Shown here: positions 10,934 through 23,489 of the stretch, one piece after another | Numbering within the stretch: the first letter of the stretch is position 1 | Layout: each line of letters begins with the position of its first letter | Assembly (NCBI GenBank): GCA_000149265.1 | Contig: CH000074.1 | Span: 341,970-405,969, forward strand | Length of the DNA stretch: 64,000 bases | Source of the DNA: Ciona savignyi | Lineage: Eukaryota; Chordata; Ascidiacea; Phlebobranchia; Cionidae | Reading direction: 5' to 3' | Program-made: the position numbers and the translations under genes | Notes under the pieces: model-generated | Database searches by the model: none | What the model was told of the DNA's origin: nothing | Seen by the model: the letters and a program-made list of their open reading frames with translations, nothing else

Positions 10934-13900
10934 TTATATAGAGGTACAGGCTTCAACTCCGGTCAGAACCGGTGAAACTGCTTTCGCGCTGTACGACCAT
11001 AGGTTGGTAGCGAGTTTATGGTCGTTGGCGTTTGTACATGTCCGTGCCGGCATGCACGCTACGAAGTAACCGCCGCTCTTGGGTTCGATGCCAGGGGCGA
11101 CTGCTAGATGAATCTGGGTTTGTGCACCTTGCTCAGCAGTGTACAGGAACATGTAGAATAATGGGAAAACCAGGACTTTCAACATAAGAGGGAAATCACG
11201 GAAGATGGCGGTGAAAGTCCATCCTGAAAATATGAAGTGACTTGAAAAAAGGTTTTATTGGGGGTGAGGTGATGTTTTCATTATGATTCAGGCAAATGGT
11301 TAACACTTCCGATATATACCGAATCATAAACGCTATATAGCAAAGAGCCCATCATGGATTCGAGCCCAGTAGAATGTCCAGTCGGTTAGTCTGGCGGTTA
11401 AGTGCATCGCCTTTCAATCAAAAGGTTGTAGGTGCGAAACTGGTCGCTAGCTAGTCGGTTGTGGCCTTGGGAAAGGCACTTTAGGGACATTGCCTGAACC
11501 CAGCAGATTAATGGGTTCTACCAAAATAAAGGAACATGTCTATCATACACATAACACTGCAATAGCTCCGGTAACCCGACGATGGGCGCGAGGTAATCTG
11601 ACGATTGCCCGTGTGTTAATTCCCTTAGTTTTCCCATTCACGGGGATAAACATGAATATCCTAGAAATGATTTTATCTTAGTTTAAGCTACTTACCAGGA
11701 TGGGCAACGTAGGTGGTGATTCCGTTGTCCCTTTCATTTCTGTACAGCTGCTTTGCGAACAGCACATTGGCCAGCTTGCTTCGGGAATAAGCACGGAACT
11801 GGGAGGCGACCGAACCATCGTCCAAGTCTTGAAGCGAATCGAAGTCGATTTCCCCCCATAAGTGTGCAACCGAAGATACGAAGATAATTCGGGATGATTC
11901 AGCTTTTCTGTAGAACAATGTCACGTTAAATCCCGAAGTCTGGGAGTGAGGTCTACATTTCCGCATTTGTGCGGATAACTCGCGACAATCGTCACCTGTC
12001 GGATATACCTACTGCTATTTGTGAGTACTTGGGAAAGGAACTTAACTGATAATTGTACAACTAGGTTTTGATTTGCAGTAAAATCATTGTAACTTATTCA
12101 ATCTTCATTGCATAAGGAATAAATTATTGTGGGTGTGCGTATTCGGATAAAACCATTGATATATGTATAGTTCACCAGTACCTAATAACGTATATTTATT
12201 AAACCCAGTAATAGAACATGCGGATATTATATATCCCACCTTAGTAAAGGCAGCATTTGAGTGGTGAATAGGAATGGTGCAAGGTGGTTGACACCAAAGA
12301 CCAGTGGAAAACCATCGCACGTCGCCCCAACTCCGTTACCAATCCCTGGGATTGTGGAATGTTAAGTGAGAGAAAATATATATTTTTGTTAAATGAGAGA
12401 AAATAGGAAAATATATAACTTCTAGGTCACAAGTGAGACATTTTTCAAATCTACCTCTGGCTGACGTAAACTTTGATACTTTCGGTTTAATATGATCGTA
12501 TGTGCGAATGGTTAATGCGGCCGATTTAAATAACTAACTCGTTATAAAATCATCTTAGTAAAGAACCTATCAGTGGATCGAAATTTAAACATGCCCGGTA
12601 AAAGAATTTGGTGAAAATGTTAACCATCTTAGCCATTTGCACTGACAACAAAGAAACATCGCTTATTTGTAATTCAACACGAAATACGGTTTGTTAATAA
12701 CGAATTTGGACAAAACGAAGAAAGATCGAGTATTTCGTCGTGTTAAGAAACTTTTCCAGAAAGGGGTCAGCTTTTGGCAATAAGATATAAAATTTTCCTA
12801 AAACGGGAATCAGATTGCGGTAAACGAGATTATTCCGCCATCAATTCACCTGCATTGTTGATCAGAATGTCAATTTTCTTGAGCGATTTCAGCAAAATGT
12901 CGGCGCAGGTTTTCACCGTTTCCAAGTTGACGAAATCGGCGTACACGACCATGATCTTATGGTTCCCAGTGGCCGCAGAAATCTCCTTTGCTACATTTCG
13001 TCCTGCAATGTCCACGATTTGTTAACTGTAGTCAAACAGAAATGTTTGAAGATACTAAAGGCCTTTGTGTTTATTTCGTACAGTTATCAAAGCCCCTTAC
13101 AAACGTATTTTCTTATTCCCATAAATCAAGTTATAATTCGATTGATTTATCCCAAGTAACACAATTTCAATATCGGTTAAGCGTTAAGTAAACGATTCCT
13201 CCTCTAGTTATATTTGCTGTGTAAGTGATATCGCCAACTATGCTTTGGGAGCCACGTATTGATATTTACTATTACGTGAACTGACAATATATTACCTATT
13301 TTTTTTTCGAGCTCAGTTTTGAACCCATTAAGGTTTCGTCGCTAAGACTGTTTTTATTTAGAAGTCTTTATGTATCGGTCACTTTAACCATTCGGACAAT
13401 CCGTACATTATATTACCTTTATTTTTTTTACCGAGCCAAGTTTCGAACCCATGATGGACTCGTCACCAGGACCGTTTTTTTGTATAAAAGTCGGTATATG
13501 TATCGGTCACTTTAACCATTCGGCCACACGCAGGGCCGGTTTTAGGCCGATTTGACCGATTAGATCCAAATTGGGCCCCGCACCTTGAAGGGGCCCCGCG
13601 CTAGCCGGGGGTCTTTCCGTATTACGAGGTTTAAAATACTACTGAAACGTAAATAAAAAGTGAAATAATATTCTTTCTCATAATATCAATTTGTTATGCA
13701 TCGTAACTAAGTCAAATTTATATTTCTCTGTCTGCCTGTTACGTCATAATGCTTTCTATAGAATGCGAGATTGCTAAAGCCATTGACTTTGAAGTTATTT
13801 TGAATGACTTTGCTAATAAAAAGGCAAGAAAAGTATTTTTCTGAAAAACTAAAGGTTAATTGCCTAATTTTCCTTTTTTGATATTAAAAGTAAAACCATA

Positions 13901-14886
13901 TATCGTAAATAAGCATCCACATTACCTTTAATTTGTTTTATAGCAAGTATTAAATGTCTATTTTTGTAGTTTGTATGTAGCCTACTGGTATGTATTTTAT
14001 GATATATAAACACCCATAAATTTTGCTATGAAGAGTAGGGGCCCCGCCATCACATTTCTAATTGGGCCCCGCGGTTCCTAGCACCGGGCCTGGCCACACG
14101 ACCGTACAATATATTACCTTTATGAACGTTCCTGCATGGCAATACAATTCTAGCTCCCCGTTTTGCAAGTTCAATGGCCGTCACTTTCCCGATACCATCC
14201 GTTCCTCCTGAATATGGGACAAAATGGCGATAATTTAAACTTGAATCGTTCGCTTATAGTTTTTTTAATATTCTAATTTTGCTAATATTGATTTAAAAAG
14301 GTTGACAATTCTGCCGAAATTATTGTTTTTTTTAATATTACGTTTACCAGCAACGATTTTTGGGTATTTTCTGATGTGTTTAAGTACTGTAGTTTTGCAG
14401 TTTTTCTTAATTATTTTTTACCTATATATCTATAAATGCTAATCGTCTTCACCGTAAGGAAAGAGCTAAAATAAACTAAATAGACAAATGTTTTAATTTT
14501 ATACTGTAATTAAAATGCCAAAGAGCTATACACAATTAAAATTCGACTATTTTGTACTTAGCTTGTATACAACATTAAAACAAACATAAATAATAAAGAC
14601 AAAACAAGTTTGTTGACTTACCGGTGATAACTACTGTTTTGCCATCCAGCCTTGTACTGCAGTCGCATATTGGCTTCTTGGCTAGAACAACGAACAAAAT
14701 GTAAGACCAGATCAAGAATCCAACCAGCAGCACAATAGCCCCGCTACTAGGTCGGTAACCGCCATTCGCGAAGTGATCTGTGGTGTTATCGTGGTCGGCC
14801 AACCATGCGTTCGTGTAAAACAAACTCGGGGGTTCGAAGACATCACCGAACAACGCGAAACTCGGGCCTCCTTCAAATGCGGACAT
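10934..14886 (-). CDS. Membrane-anchored short-chain dehydrogenase/reductase (RDH/DHRSX-like)
   Basis: Classical SDR, probably an NADP(H) retinol or lipid oxidoreductase on the ER or outer mitochondrial membrane; the substrate is inferred only from family likeness. Six exons on the minus strand: 14622-14886, 14118-14207, 12850-13002, 12240-12345, 11696-11907, 10934-11223; phases close to 371 residues. The N-terminal ~65 residues end in a hydrophobic segment (IVLLVGFLIWSYILFVVLA), then LDGKTVVITGGTDGIG gives the nucleotide-binding TGxxxGIG split over the first junction. NNAG, FGVNHLAPFLF, the catalytic serine in FVSSVAH and the active-site YSRSK follow. The C-terminal part has GAQTQIHLAV and GGYF, as in RDH11-14 and DHRSX. 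ATG at 14886 is the first ATG in frame. The N-terminal extension of ~65 residues before the anchor is longer than in RDH11. Introns carry SINEs and a MITE. Confidence 0.9.
11365..11665 (+). mobile_element. Full-length SINE-B copy in dehydrogenase intron
   Basis: One of the best copies, so used as a reference. It starts with a tRNA-like head (GTTAGTCTGGCGGTTAAG as box A; GGTTGTAGGTGCGAAACTGG around box B), then GTCGCTAGCTAGTCGGTTGT, the hairpin-forming CTTGGGAAAGGCACTTTAGG, AACACTGCAATAGCTCCGG, GATCTGACGATTGCCC-type text and the tail CACGGGGATAAACATGAATA. It lies antisense to the host gene. A tRNA-derived origin is my inference from the boxes. Confidence 0.88.
13292..13411 (-). mobile_element. 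SINE-A copy 1 of a tandem pair in dehydrogenase intron 2
   Basis: Short (about 110 bp) tRNA-Ser/Leu-like SINE. Read on the minus strand it has CCGAATGGTTAAAGTGACCG (box A region) and GGGTTCAAAACTGAGCTCG (box B region) followed by an A-rich tail. It is flanked on both sides by ATA(AA)GGTAATATA(T/A)TGT. Confidence 0.8.
13421..14105 (-). mobile_element. SINE-A copy 2, split by a hAT-type MITE
   Basis: Same 110-bp tRNA-like SINE. Its box B side is at 13421-13530 and the last bases of its head (GCCACACGACCGTAC read on +) resume at 14093 after a 562-bp insertion. The original SINE abuts the donor of dehydrogenase exon 2 at 14117. Confidence 0.85.
13531..14092. mobile_element. GC-ended hAT-type MITE, copy 1
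   Basis: 562 bp with ends CAGGGCCGGTTTTAGG and, inverted, CAGGCCCGGTGCTAGG, flanked by the 8-bp duplication GCCACACG (13523-13530 and 14093-14100). An 8-bp target duplication with CAGG-type ends is typical of hAT transposons. It contains no transposase frame. A second copy is at 31815-32280. Confidence 0.9.
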
Positions 14887-15158
14887 TACTATCAGTTTAT
14901 TTCGCAAATTATGGATCTCTAATACGCAATCTATATAGGTAAATATAAAAATATAAATTTAAACTCGTTTATAAAAGTTGGTAATGCGTACTGGATTACA
15001 AAAATCAGGCTTGCAAGATTAGAAGTGGTCCGTTGAACGGACACAGCGGAAAGTGTGGACGGAATGGGTGAAGTCGATCTTATATTCCCACCGTCGTCGC
15101 ATCTTTTTCGCCGAAGGAGTTTGCGTGAGACCTCATTCAGTAACCGGCACGCTATAGT

Positions 15159-15164
15159 CACGTG
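15159..15164. promoter_or_regulatory. Palindromic E-box upstream of the dehydrogenase
   Basis: GTCACGTGAT at 15157-15166 contains the palindromic E-box CACGTG, about 270 bp upstream of the dehydrogenase ATG, in a CpG-containing stretch that could be its promoter. This is the type of site bound by MITF/TFE, USF or MYC factors. One short motif only; function is not shown. Confidence 0.35.
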
Positions 15165-18100
15165 ATGTTATTATGATGCGGGCCCCCACACACGAGATTC
15201 ACTACGCCTCTCTCTCGCTTTGCCGCGCGGACAACAGCACACGCTCCTTCCGGCTCTATGTACGGAAGAAAGGAATTATGAAATGAGGGGACATTGTGTA
15301 GCTCGGTCGTGATAGAATGTCTCACACAATATATCTTCTCACGCAAACTTCTAAGAATCGAATTTATCTTTCATTGGAACGCACTGACTCGGACGATAAA
15401 CCAAATCTTCGTCAAATATTTAGGAAATTAATTACTGTGTACTGGTGGTGAGGGTTACCTTTATGCTTGGCGTTGGTATTTGTTATCAGGGCTTGGCGAT
15501 TTAAGATCACGATTAACCTATTTGTAGCAGGGTCATGCCTCAGTTTCGATGTTTGGAGAAAATTGCGGATGAAATGCCGATCTACGTGTTAAACATTGGT
15601 ATGTGGGGACCGGTCGGAATGAAACGCTGGGGATTTGCTTGTGTGACGAGATATAGAACTTTGAACGCAGTGTTACCACCATGTCAATATACCATGCATG
15701 TCACCCCGCTTTTCGCGAATTAAAGTAAACATCGAGCGTTTCGTTCCCTGGCACGCTATATTCAATTGCACGCAATATTGTTGGGACTCTTCAAACGCGA
15801 ATTACGGTCAAGCCGATGTCCTCAGCATAACCTCAGCGGTTTGTCATCTCAAGCGTGTGAGACAGTAGCGATGGAATTAGCGAAATCGGCACGGAAGGTC
15901 TAGGCGTCAGCCGTTACAGGCCGCAGCCTGGCAAGCATCCTGTCGCTGATAACCGACGCACGCGAGATTGTTTTGCTGCAATCAGCGCTATCTCGCCATC
16001 GATGGTTCGCTCGTGCAATGACGAGGTATTGAGTATTCTCAGACAAAGTTACCAACTCGCGATTATCTCGAAAATATTTATCTCTCAGCCGCCGAGAATT
16101 CCCGCTGTAGTGACGTTTTGCCATCAGCCTGTTTCGCATCGATCATATATATGAGCAAAGCCCACACATCGCGTGCTGGTCGCACTTGTTTGTACAGCGA
16201 TCATGTCGCCACCGGAGCCCGTAACACGCGATACGTTCCTTAGCACGCTATTAATTGATTTGCGTCAATAAATGTTAAAAGCCGACGAGTGCTCACACGT
16301 GATCTCCTCACACAAAGAGATTTAAAATAACACCGGCGTCGCTTGTCTTGGACTTTAAAACTCGGTGCCGAAGTTTCAAAAACGCAAACATTTCGTCGAA
16401 TAGGTCAGAGATTGGGCGTCCCCTCAAAACTTGTAGGCGTAAGCACTAATTAACGATCTCGATTATTTACCAGCAGTCGTTTTGCACGCATCCTGTCAAA
16501 AGTCCGCCGACAAATATTTGGTTATTCGACGCCATAGCGTGCAGACCGAGATATCAACCACAATATAGTTGGGCTTGATATGAACCGCCGGACTTAACGC
16601 CGATTGACAATGAGATTATACAAAGAGCTTCAACTAAATTCCTTTGTTATGTAATTGTTACTCCGGGTGTTTGTTTAACTTAAGTGGAATTTGTACTTAA
16701 GACGCTATAAATGTCTTTTTCACCTTGCAAATTAATTGATTTTCAAGAGCGTACATAAAGAACATTTTACCTCCACAAAGTCCAAGTATATGTATATATT
16801 CTGTAATAATAAAAAAAGTGTGGTCTCTTTTAGAATGAACGAGTTATCTCAATTAAAATTTACTACAAATGATGAATCACAACCGATGCGAAAGTTTGGG
16901 GTTATGCTGGTATCTTGTGAAGTTCCTGCTCGCGTGTGTTCGGTAACCGCAGGCTGAATGGTGTTTGGATCTCATTTCAAAGCCCAACTCCGCCGCGGTG
17001 CTTACAACCGAATTATCGTTGAAAGTCGCGTGAGAACCACGGAAGTCACGGCCACTGGACGCAAATACAAATCATTTTGCGCTTTGTATTTCCGGGTAAT
17101 CATTCCGCGAACAAATCGACAGAATATTTCAAATATCTCCGTGAGAAGTATTTCGGCGCAAGTGGGTAGCGCGGCGGAGATCTCACTTGTACGCGCCAAT
17201 TAATACTCGGTCCGACAGGCGTTATTATCGACGTGTCTCGTGCGGGTTGTGTCGGTGGAACTCAGCTTGTCCTCGCACGCAAGGATTCGAGGCTGAGCAG
17301 GGGTCGCACGCGATTGCGCGGTCAGTAGCACGCGACAGCATCTCTCTGTCCCTTCACGTCGGAACCTTCTTCGTGATGGGCCATGAAATCTCCAAAGCGA
17401 CGCACGCTATATTTGGGGGGGTTTACATGCGCCGACTAAGTTTCAATTACAGGTAACCGGGGTCACCAGCGAGTGAAGAGCGGCAGAAAGCGTGGAAGCT
17501 TTTCCGCGGCTTGTCGACAAATAACTGGTCGAAATGCGGAATAAACATGACGGATGTTACGGATTAGAGGCTTTACAAACATTGCGGTTACTAATATTTC
17601 TGTGACTTATTGGACATTGGGCATGACTTCACTTTCGATAAATGCATTGTGTGTTCATATATATGTGCACAGTAAAATGTTCATAAAGTAGTGTTTAAAG
17701 ACCTAGTTTGAAAACTTAATACAAAACACAATTCCCATTACATACATTCCCCTTTAGTGATTTATCAATTCGTTTTCTTTTTCCGCAACTGTTTGATGTC
17801 CAATTATCGTATCTAATTCTTAATGCTTAAATGGCAGTATCTCACTTTGTCTTTATAATAGCGAGTCGGTTAATTTGACTCTGACGCATTTCAACGATTT
17901 TCGGTCAGCTATCCTTGTTACCTGCTTTGTTCAATTGATTGATTGTGATTGATCTTCAATTGCAGTGGAAACTAAATCTCGTCACGCGGAAAATACGCAA
18001 TATTCGGGAAACCAAAAAGTATTAATCTCAGTTTCACGTTTGGCTTATTTTCGAAATAAAATAACCAAGCAAATATTTAAATCTAAAATTAATTTCAAGT

Positions 18101-18354
18101 TTATTTTGGGCAAAAATAAAGTGCTCAGTTGGTTTGTTGTTGCCCTTTTTAAAATAAATCGCTGCCAAAGACGAAGTTCAAAAATAACATTTGTTTGTTT
18201 AGTAATAACACTGGGCATAGTATAGGTCAAAGCGTCAGATGTTACACAACATCTACGCTACACTGCAGTAATAACTTGCACACAAGAACCTGTGTTCACA
18301 ACAGCAAAACAACCCTCCGTCCATCGATCTAAGCCGGAAAAACACACGAAGGAT

Positions 18355-18475
18355 TACCTTTTTTAACCGAGCCAAGTTTCGAACCCATGATGGGCTCGTC
18401 ACCAGGACGGTTTTTTGTATGGGAGTCGGTTTATGTATCGGTCGCGTTAACCATTCGGCCACACGACCGTATCAA
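18355..18475 (-). mobile_element. SINE-A copy
   Basis: Well-preserved reverse copy: read on the minus strand ACGGTCGTGTGGCCGAATGG, TTAACGCGACCGATACATA, then GTGACGAGCCCATCATGGG, TTCGAAACTTGGCTCGG and an A-rich tail. Good reference for the family. Confidence 0.85.
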
Positions 18476-19771
18476 GACGGCTTAATCCATAAGAGTTAGA
18501 AGTGAAACTTGTGCCTCAATGTCCAGTGTTAGAAACGGAAATATATATGGTATAACTTGTTAACCAGATTTGATTCAACCGATATTTATTGGCATCATTT
18601 ACGCGAGCGAAAACGAGCAAAATGTATCATGACCACTACAGAGCAGTTTAAAAAACATGGCTTCCTGCTACACAGGGTGATTTTTATGGTATTGTAGAGT
18701 TGTAGATCATTAGTATTTTGCAAAGGCATGCCCTTTGGTATTAGCAATTCGCCTGAAACAATTCGTAATTGATAATTTGTTTTTATTCCATAAATGCCAA
18801 TCCTTTAAAATGATAATTATGCACATTTATAATATATATGGAAGGAAAAGGGGAAAAGGCAAGACGGTTGCACATCGCAGTTTTATGACAAGATATATTT
18901 GGTTTAGCCTCTAACGTGATTTGTGTGTTTTCCTATGTTACCATGCACGCCAATGATTATGACACATGAAGGTAACTGTATTGATCTGCGATACAAAACA
19001 ACCGATACAATCATCAAGGCAGACCGATCAGGTACAAGCGAAATAAGCAAAAAGAGCAGTTATGCCAATTATTTTGCCGCAAGGTATTCTAATCATTACA
19101 CAGCATGTAAGGTTCACCACTAATCGCCAAAGTAACGTATAAACACAACACAAAAACATGGTTCTATAGTTTCGGTCTTGATTCATTCGATAAAAGTAAC
19201 AAATGTTTTAACGTTTTTGTGTTCAAAACAAGTATCAACCTCAAGTTCCTTTTTAAAGCAGGCGAAATTTTTTAATCCAAAAATACAGCACGAAATTCGG
19301 TGTATCGATTTAAACACATATTTGTACCCAGAAATTCGATTTTGTTGGCAATCAAATGTGTTTTTTGCGAAATTTCCACTTCTTGTTTTCGGCTTTGAAT
19401 TACTTCGCAGAATAACTTCGTCATATTGATGACGTGCGTCTTGATTTTTTACGAGTGAATCCTATCCTGACAAACATGATTTCGTGTGTTCATATTTTAC
19501 TCAAGGGGCTGCAAATGGCTAACGTTAGCCCAAGCAACACTAGGCAACTTGCCAATCGACGAGCACCTTATGCTCTTAGCCGAGTTATGTTGTTTATACA
19601 AATCAAAAACTCATTTTGTCACCAAGAAATATCCTACAAAGTTAACCTTCTTTGCCCAAGCTTTACCGAGTAGAATTAATTGCATCCTATTTTTTAATAT
19701 TATTTCTTTTTTTCACCGGCTAAATTTGAATCAAAATGGCTCGTAATGAAGACCATTTTAATAAAAAAGAA

Positions 19772-19773
<2 letters not shown>

Positions 19774-19811
<38 letters not shown>
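19774..19811. repeat. (TA)n microsatellite
   Basis: About 19 uninterrupted TA dinucleotides. Likely length-variable between individuals. Confidence 0.97.
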
Positions 19812-19815
<4 letters not shown>

Positions 19816-21694
19816 AGATCAGCAGTATTCACCATTCTGCCACATGTCCGTTATACACTATATACTTCTACAAAGCGTTGAACACAAGATTTGTAGAACC
19901 CTGCACTGTAGTATACAGCCAGTCCCATTGATTTCCATGATGTTTTTAACCGTGATTTCTAAGCGAGGTCTGAATCTCAATCTTTTACTTGAATTTAGAG
20001 AAGCATTGAAGTGGTGTTGTCATTGTAAGTATGTAAATAATGTCGCGTTTTTATCGGTAGTTTTCGTTCATTGGGTGGAAGCTATGTGACAATTTGGTTT
20101 ATTTAATGTAGAGCGGTATAGAACAGGATACTCATGTTTATCCCTAATAGAAATACTGCTATTTCTTACCACGTTTTCACAGTCAGATAACCGGGCTATT
20201 GGATCATTGAAATCAGTTGTTTGTTTTGGTGATTGCTGTAGTTTTTTGACGTATTAAACTAGTAGGTTTAAGCGGCATATGGTAATAATCGCGACTTGGG
20301 AAACAATCCACTGAATTGAAAGGTTTTGTTATCGAATGATTAACGCGACCGATTTCTCAATAACGAGGGCAACATAATTTTAAAACTTAGTTTAATTCAT
20401 TTTTTTAATTCAAACCTAAAGAATGGAACAAAGACCTATTATGTCATTTGCATGTAATATTTATTAACCCAAGCATTTGGCTCAAATCATAGTCCTCAGC
20501 GCCACAAGTCCTAACGTTACGGGTAGAATGAAAAGCTCTTGGTTGACTCTCTTGACAATACAAAACCTAACGAAAACGGGTAAAATGGAAACTCGTAATA
20601 GACATGGGAAATCGTGACTGAGTGCAGTAATATTAGGGCCGGTACGCAGAATAGACATATTTAATTATACAGTTCATTTGTAAAATGACATGCCATAGTG
20701 GCATACCCAGCGTTTTTTTCTGGCTAACTTTCAACTTCGCGATGGGCTTGTAACTACATCTGTCTTTCTATATAGTCTAGATATGAACCAGTCGCGTTAA
20801 CCATTCGTCAACACAATCGACCAATATGGTTGTACAACAATTTTTGGTCATAAGATTAATGCCGTGTTATCACAGTGTTATATATCTCTATACCAGCCTT
20901 GATTGTGCTCTGTCGCAATCTTCCGACTTACTTTTGATTACGAATACTGCCAGTGATAATATGTTTTATGTTATTAACCAGCAGTGCATTTAAGTTTTTA
21001 AGCTCTGAAAACCAAATTTGAGAACCAGTCTGGCTCATAAGGAGAAAAATGCAAAATATAATGAACGGAAAAATTCGATTTCAATCTTCATCCTGAACAT
21101 TTTCCGCAATGCTGATGCGGCCTTGGCAAACACGCATTTATAGTTAACCATTCACAATTATTTTTAAAAGTTTTTTTGAGGAGCCCACCGTTGGTTCGAA
21201 ACTTGGTCCATAGTAATAAAAAAACTGAATGGCTTTCGTATGAGATTAATAAACAAAGTTTGATATTAATCTTAGCGGTACACCAATTGCGGAATCGAAC
21301 CCAATTACTAAAAAATCGAACTGAGTGGAATGATATCAAAATTATTTTTTTAAATAAACCACATTACCATACAGCTCCGCCTGCCAGACTACGAGCTCGG
21401 GATAATCCGACCATTACTAACATGCGTAGCAACCGTTTAGTATAAATCAGTCTGTCATTGTATCGTAACTTCACGAATTAATGCATCGATGTTGTAAAAC
21501 TCCAAATAAATACAATCATCGTTTATTTTAACTAACACACCTGCGAATTCTTAAAGTTTTTATTATTTTTAATTAGACGAACATATTCGGTGTGCAGGGT
21601 GAAAAATGATGTAATTTTGGTAAAGAGTGAATTTGGTTGTTTGTTTAGTTTGAGTGCTAGCATATGAACAACATAAAAGGGTGTTTTCGTTTTC

Positions 21695-21803
21695 TTTACC
21701 GGGCTTAGTTTTGAACCCATAACGGGTTCGTTGCTAAGACCGGTTTTTGTATGTAAGTCGATATATGTATCGGTCGCGTTAACCATTTGGTCACACGCCC
21801 GTA
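21695..21803 (-). mobile_element. SINE-A copy
   Basis: Reverse copy with TTTTGAACCCATAACGGG, GTATATGTATCGG-type text and GCGTTAACCATTTGG (box A inverted). Mildly diverged. Confidence 0.8.
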
Positions 21804-22109
21804 CCGCTTTTTCGGTTGTTCGAAAACAATTACCTCATTACTATGCATGCGTACTATGCGTCCAACTGTGCCAACTTGAAAACTTAGCGCATAAACAGCT
21901 GATTTTCTTCAATAAAATCCAAGCGTAGGCGTATTTTTTGGTCCCTTCGAAAAACACCCATATCCAGAAAAACTAGTTTTTGAACCATCATCGACGCCTT
22001 TAAATATTTTTACGTGGGTGCTATACATACACGCCCACGAAAAACATGATTCTTATCTTATACAGACTGCATTTTGAAAAGGAAATAAATCTTGAAGGAT
22101 TTATCCACG

Positions 22110-22325
22110 AGTACCGGATTATATCTCTTACCCGCGTCCAGTTGCCGAAGCTATTACAGTGTGTTATATGTGATTGTGAGGTTACTACTGATTTCAGCTA
22201 ACCTATTAATCCACCGGGTTCAGTTAATGTCATCAATGTACCTTATCCCTTTCCAAGTTTACAGCCGACATCAACCAGTTTCGATCCTACAACCTCGACT
22301 GACAGTCGACAAACTAACCCACACG
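22110..22325 (-). mobile_element. Diverged SINE-B copy
   Basis: Reverse copy lacking its tail. GAAGCTATTACAGTGTGTT, AACCTATTAATCCACCGGGT and ACCAGTTTCGATCCTACAAC remain. Confidence 0.65.
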
Positions 22326-22569
22326 GCGGGATCAACATTAATATTCCGTCTATGTGGATCATCTTATTATTTTATTCAAAATTCAAATTATTTAATTTAA
22401 TTTATCATCGGTATTATAAAACCATGTGTTTTCGACTGAGCTCGGTTTGAATCTCGAATAAGTTTGTGGTGTGCAAACCTAAGAGGCAATTGGTGTCATT
22501 TAATGACCACCACCAAAAATGTTCCTTCATAACGACATGTACAAAATATATAGATTAATGTTTTTTTGT

Positions 22570-22684
22570 TTTTTTTTACTGAGCCTAGGTTCGAACCCAT
22601 GATAGGCCCGTCCCTAATACCCTTTTTATATATAGTTAGTATATGTATCGGTCGTGTTAACCATTCGGCCAAACGACGGTATAA
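22570..22684 (-). mobile_element. SINE-A copy
   Basis: Reverse copy: TTCGAACCCATGATAGGCCC, GTATATGTATCGGTCGTG and TTAACCATTCGGCCAAACG, preceded by a T-rich tail. Confidence 0.82.
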
Positions 22685-22824
22685 TTTATTGTTTATGTTA
22701 AGCCCTTCTGCCTTTTGATGATGTTTTTATGTACTGAGACATTCGCTGATAGAAACGGCCGACGACAGTTCCCCATTCCAGTTTGAGATAAGATTTTAAC
22801 CCACATAAATGAGATTATGTTTAG

Positions 22825-23175
22825 CAACTTTCGTAAATGGGTGAATAGGATAGGATTTTTATGTTTATCCTCAATGGGAAACGGATGGAGTGTTGTAACA
22901 AGGGTAATTGTGAGATTTCCTTGCGATTACGTAAGGAAGCGTCCCTACACGGGCAATCGTCAGATTACCTCGCGCCCACCTTTGGGTTACCGGATTAACT
23001 GCAGTGTGTTGTGTATGATTACGACATTTTTCCAAATTGGTAGAACCCATTAATCCACTGAGTTCAGAAAATGACCGTTAAGTATTTACCCAAGGAAACA
23101 ACCGACTAACTTAACGGCTAGTTTCGAATCTGTAACCCTTCGACTGAAAGGCGACCCATTTACCCAACAAGCTAT
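22825..23175 (-). mobile_element. SINE-B copy
   Basis: Reverse copy with the tail TAGGATTTTTATGTTTATCC, CACGGGCAATCGTCAGATTA, GCAGTGTGTTGTGTATGA and AACCCATTAATCCACTGAG; the head side (TGTAACCCTTCGACTGAAAG) is present. It contains an open frame that is not a gene. Confidence 0.78.
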
Positions 23176-23489
23176 TTGGTTAGAACACATATATAAGAAT
23201 AAAATAGGGGATGTTATTATGTTTATCCAAAATGACGATAACCATGACTGATTTTTTTCATAACTCGCTTCCGAACCTTCTATCTGTACATAAATATGAT
23301 TCTTGTGGCATGTCAGTAACTATATATGTGTTGGTTTATTTTTTCTAAAAAATAAACAAATTTCTAACCGTTTTAATAACAAAAATACATCCATCTTTTT
23401 TCTTCTGTAAGTTATAAAAGCTAACATGGACCATTTCTGATTATAAATTTATGCTACGGCCACTACTTCGCTTTTTTTGTTTTTTTCTG

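Noticed and set aside
15900-17203. Several 65-90 codon open frames in the CpG-rich stretch upstream of the dehydrogenase
   Set aside because: No recognisable motif, no supporting splice sites, and similar openness on both strands.
18355-18475. Possible tRNA gene (A and B boxes present)
   Set aside because: The box spacing is long, the arms do not close into a clear acceptor stem, and the same text recurs many times with an A-rich tail; a tRNA-derived SINE.
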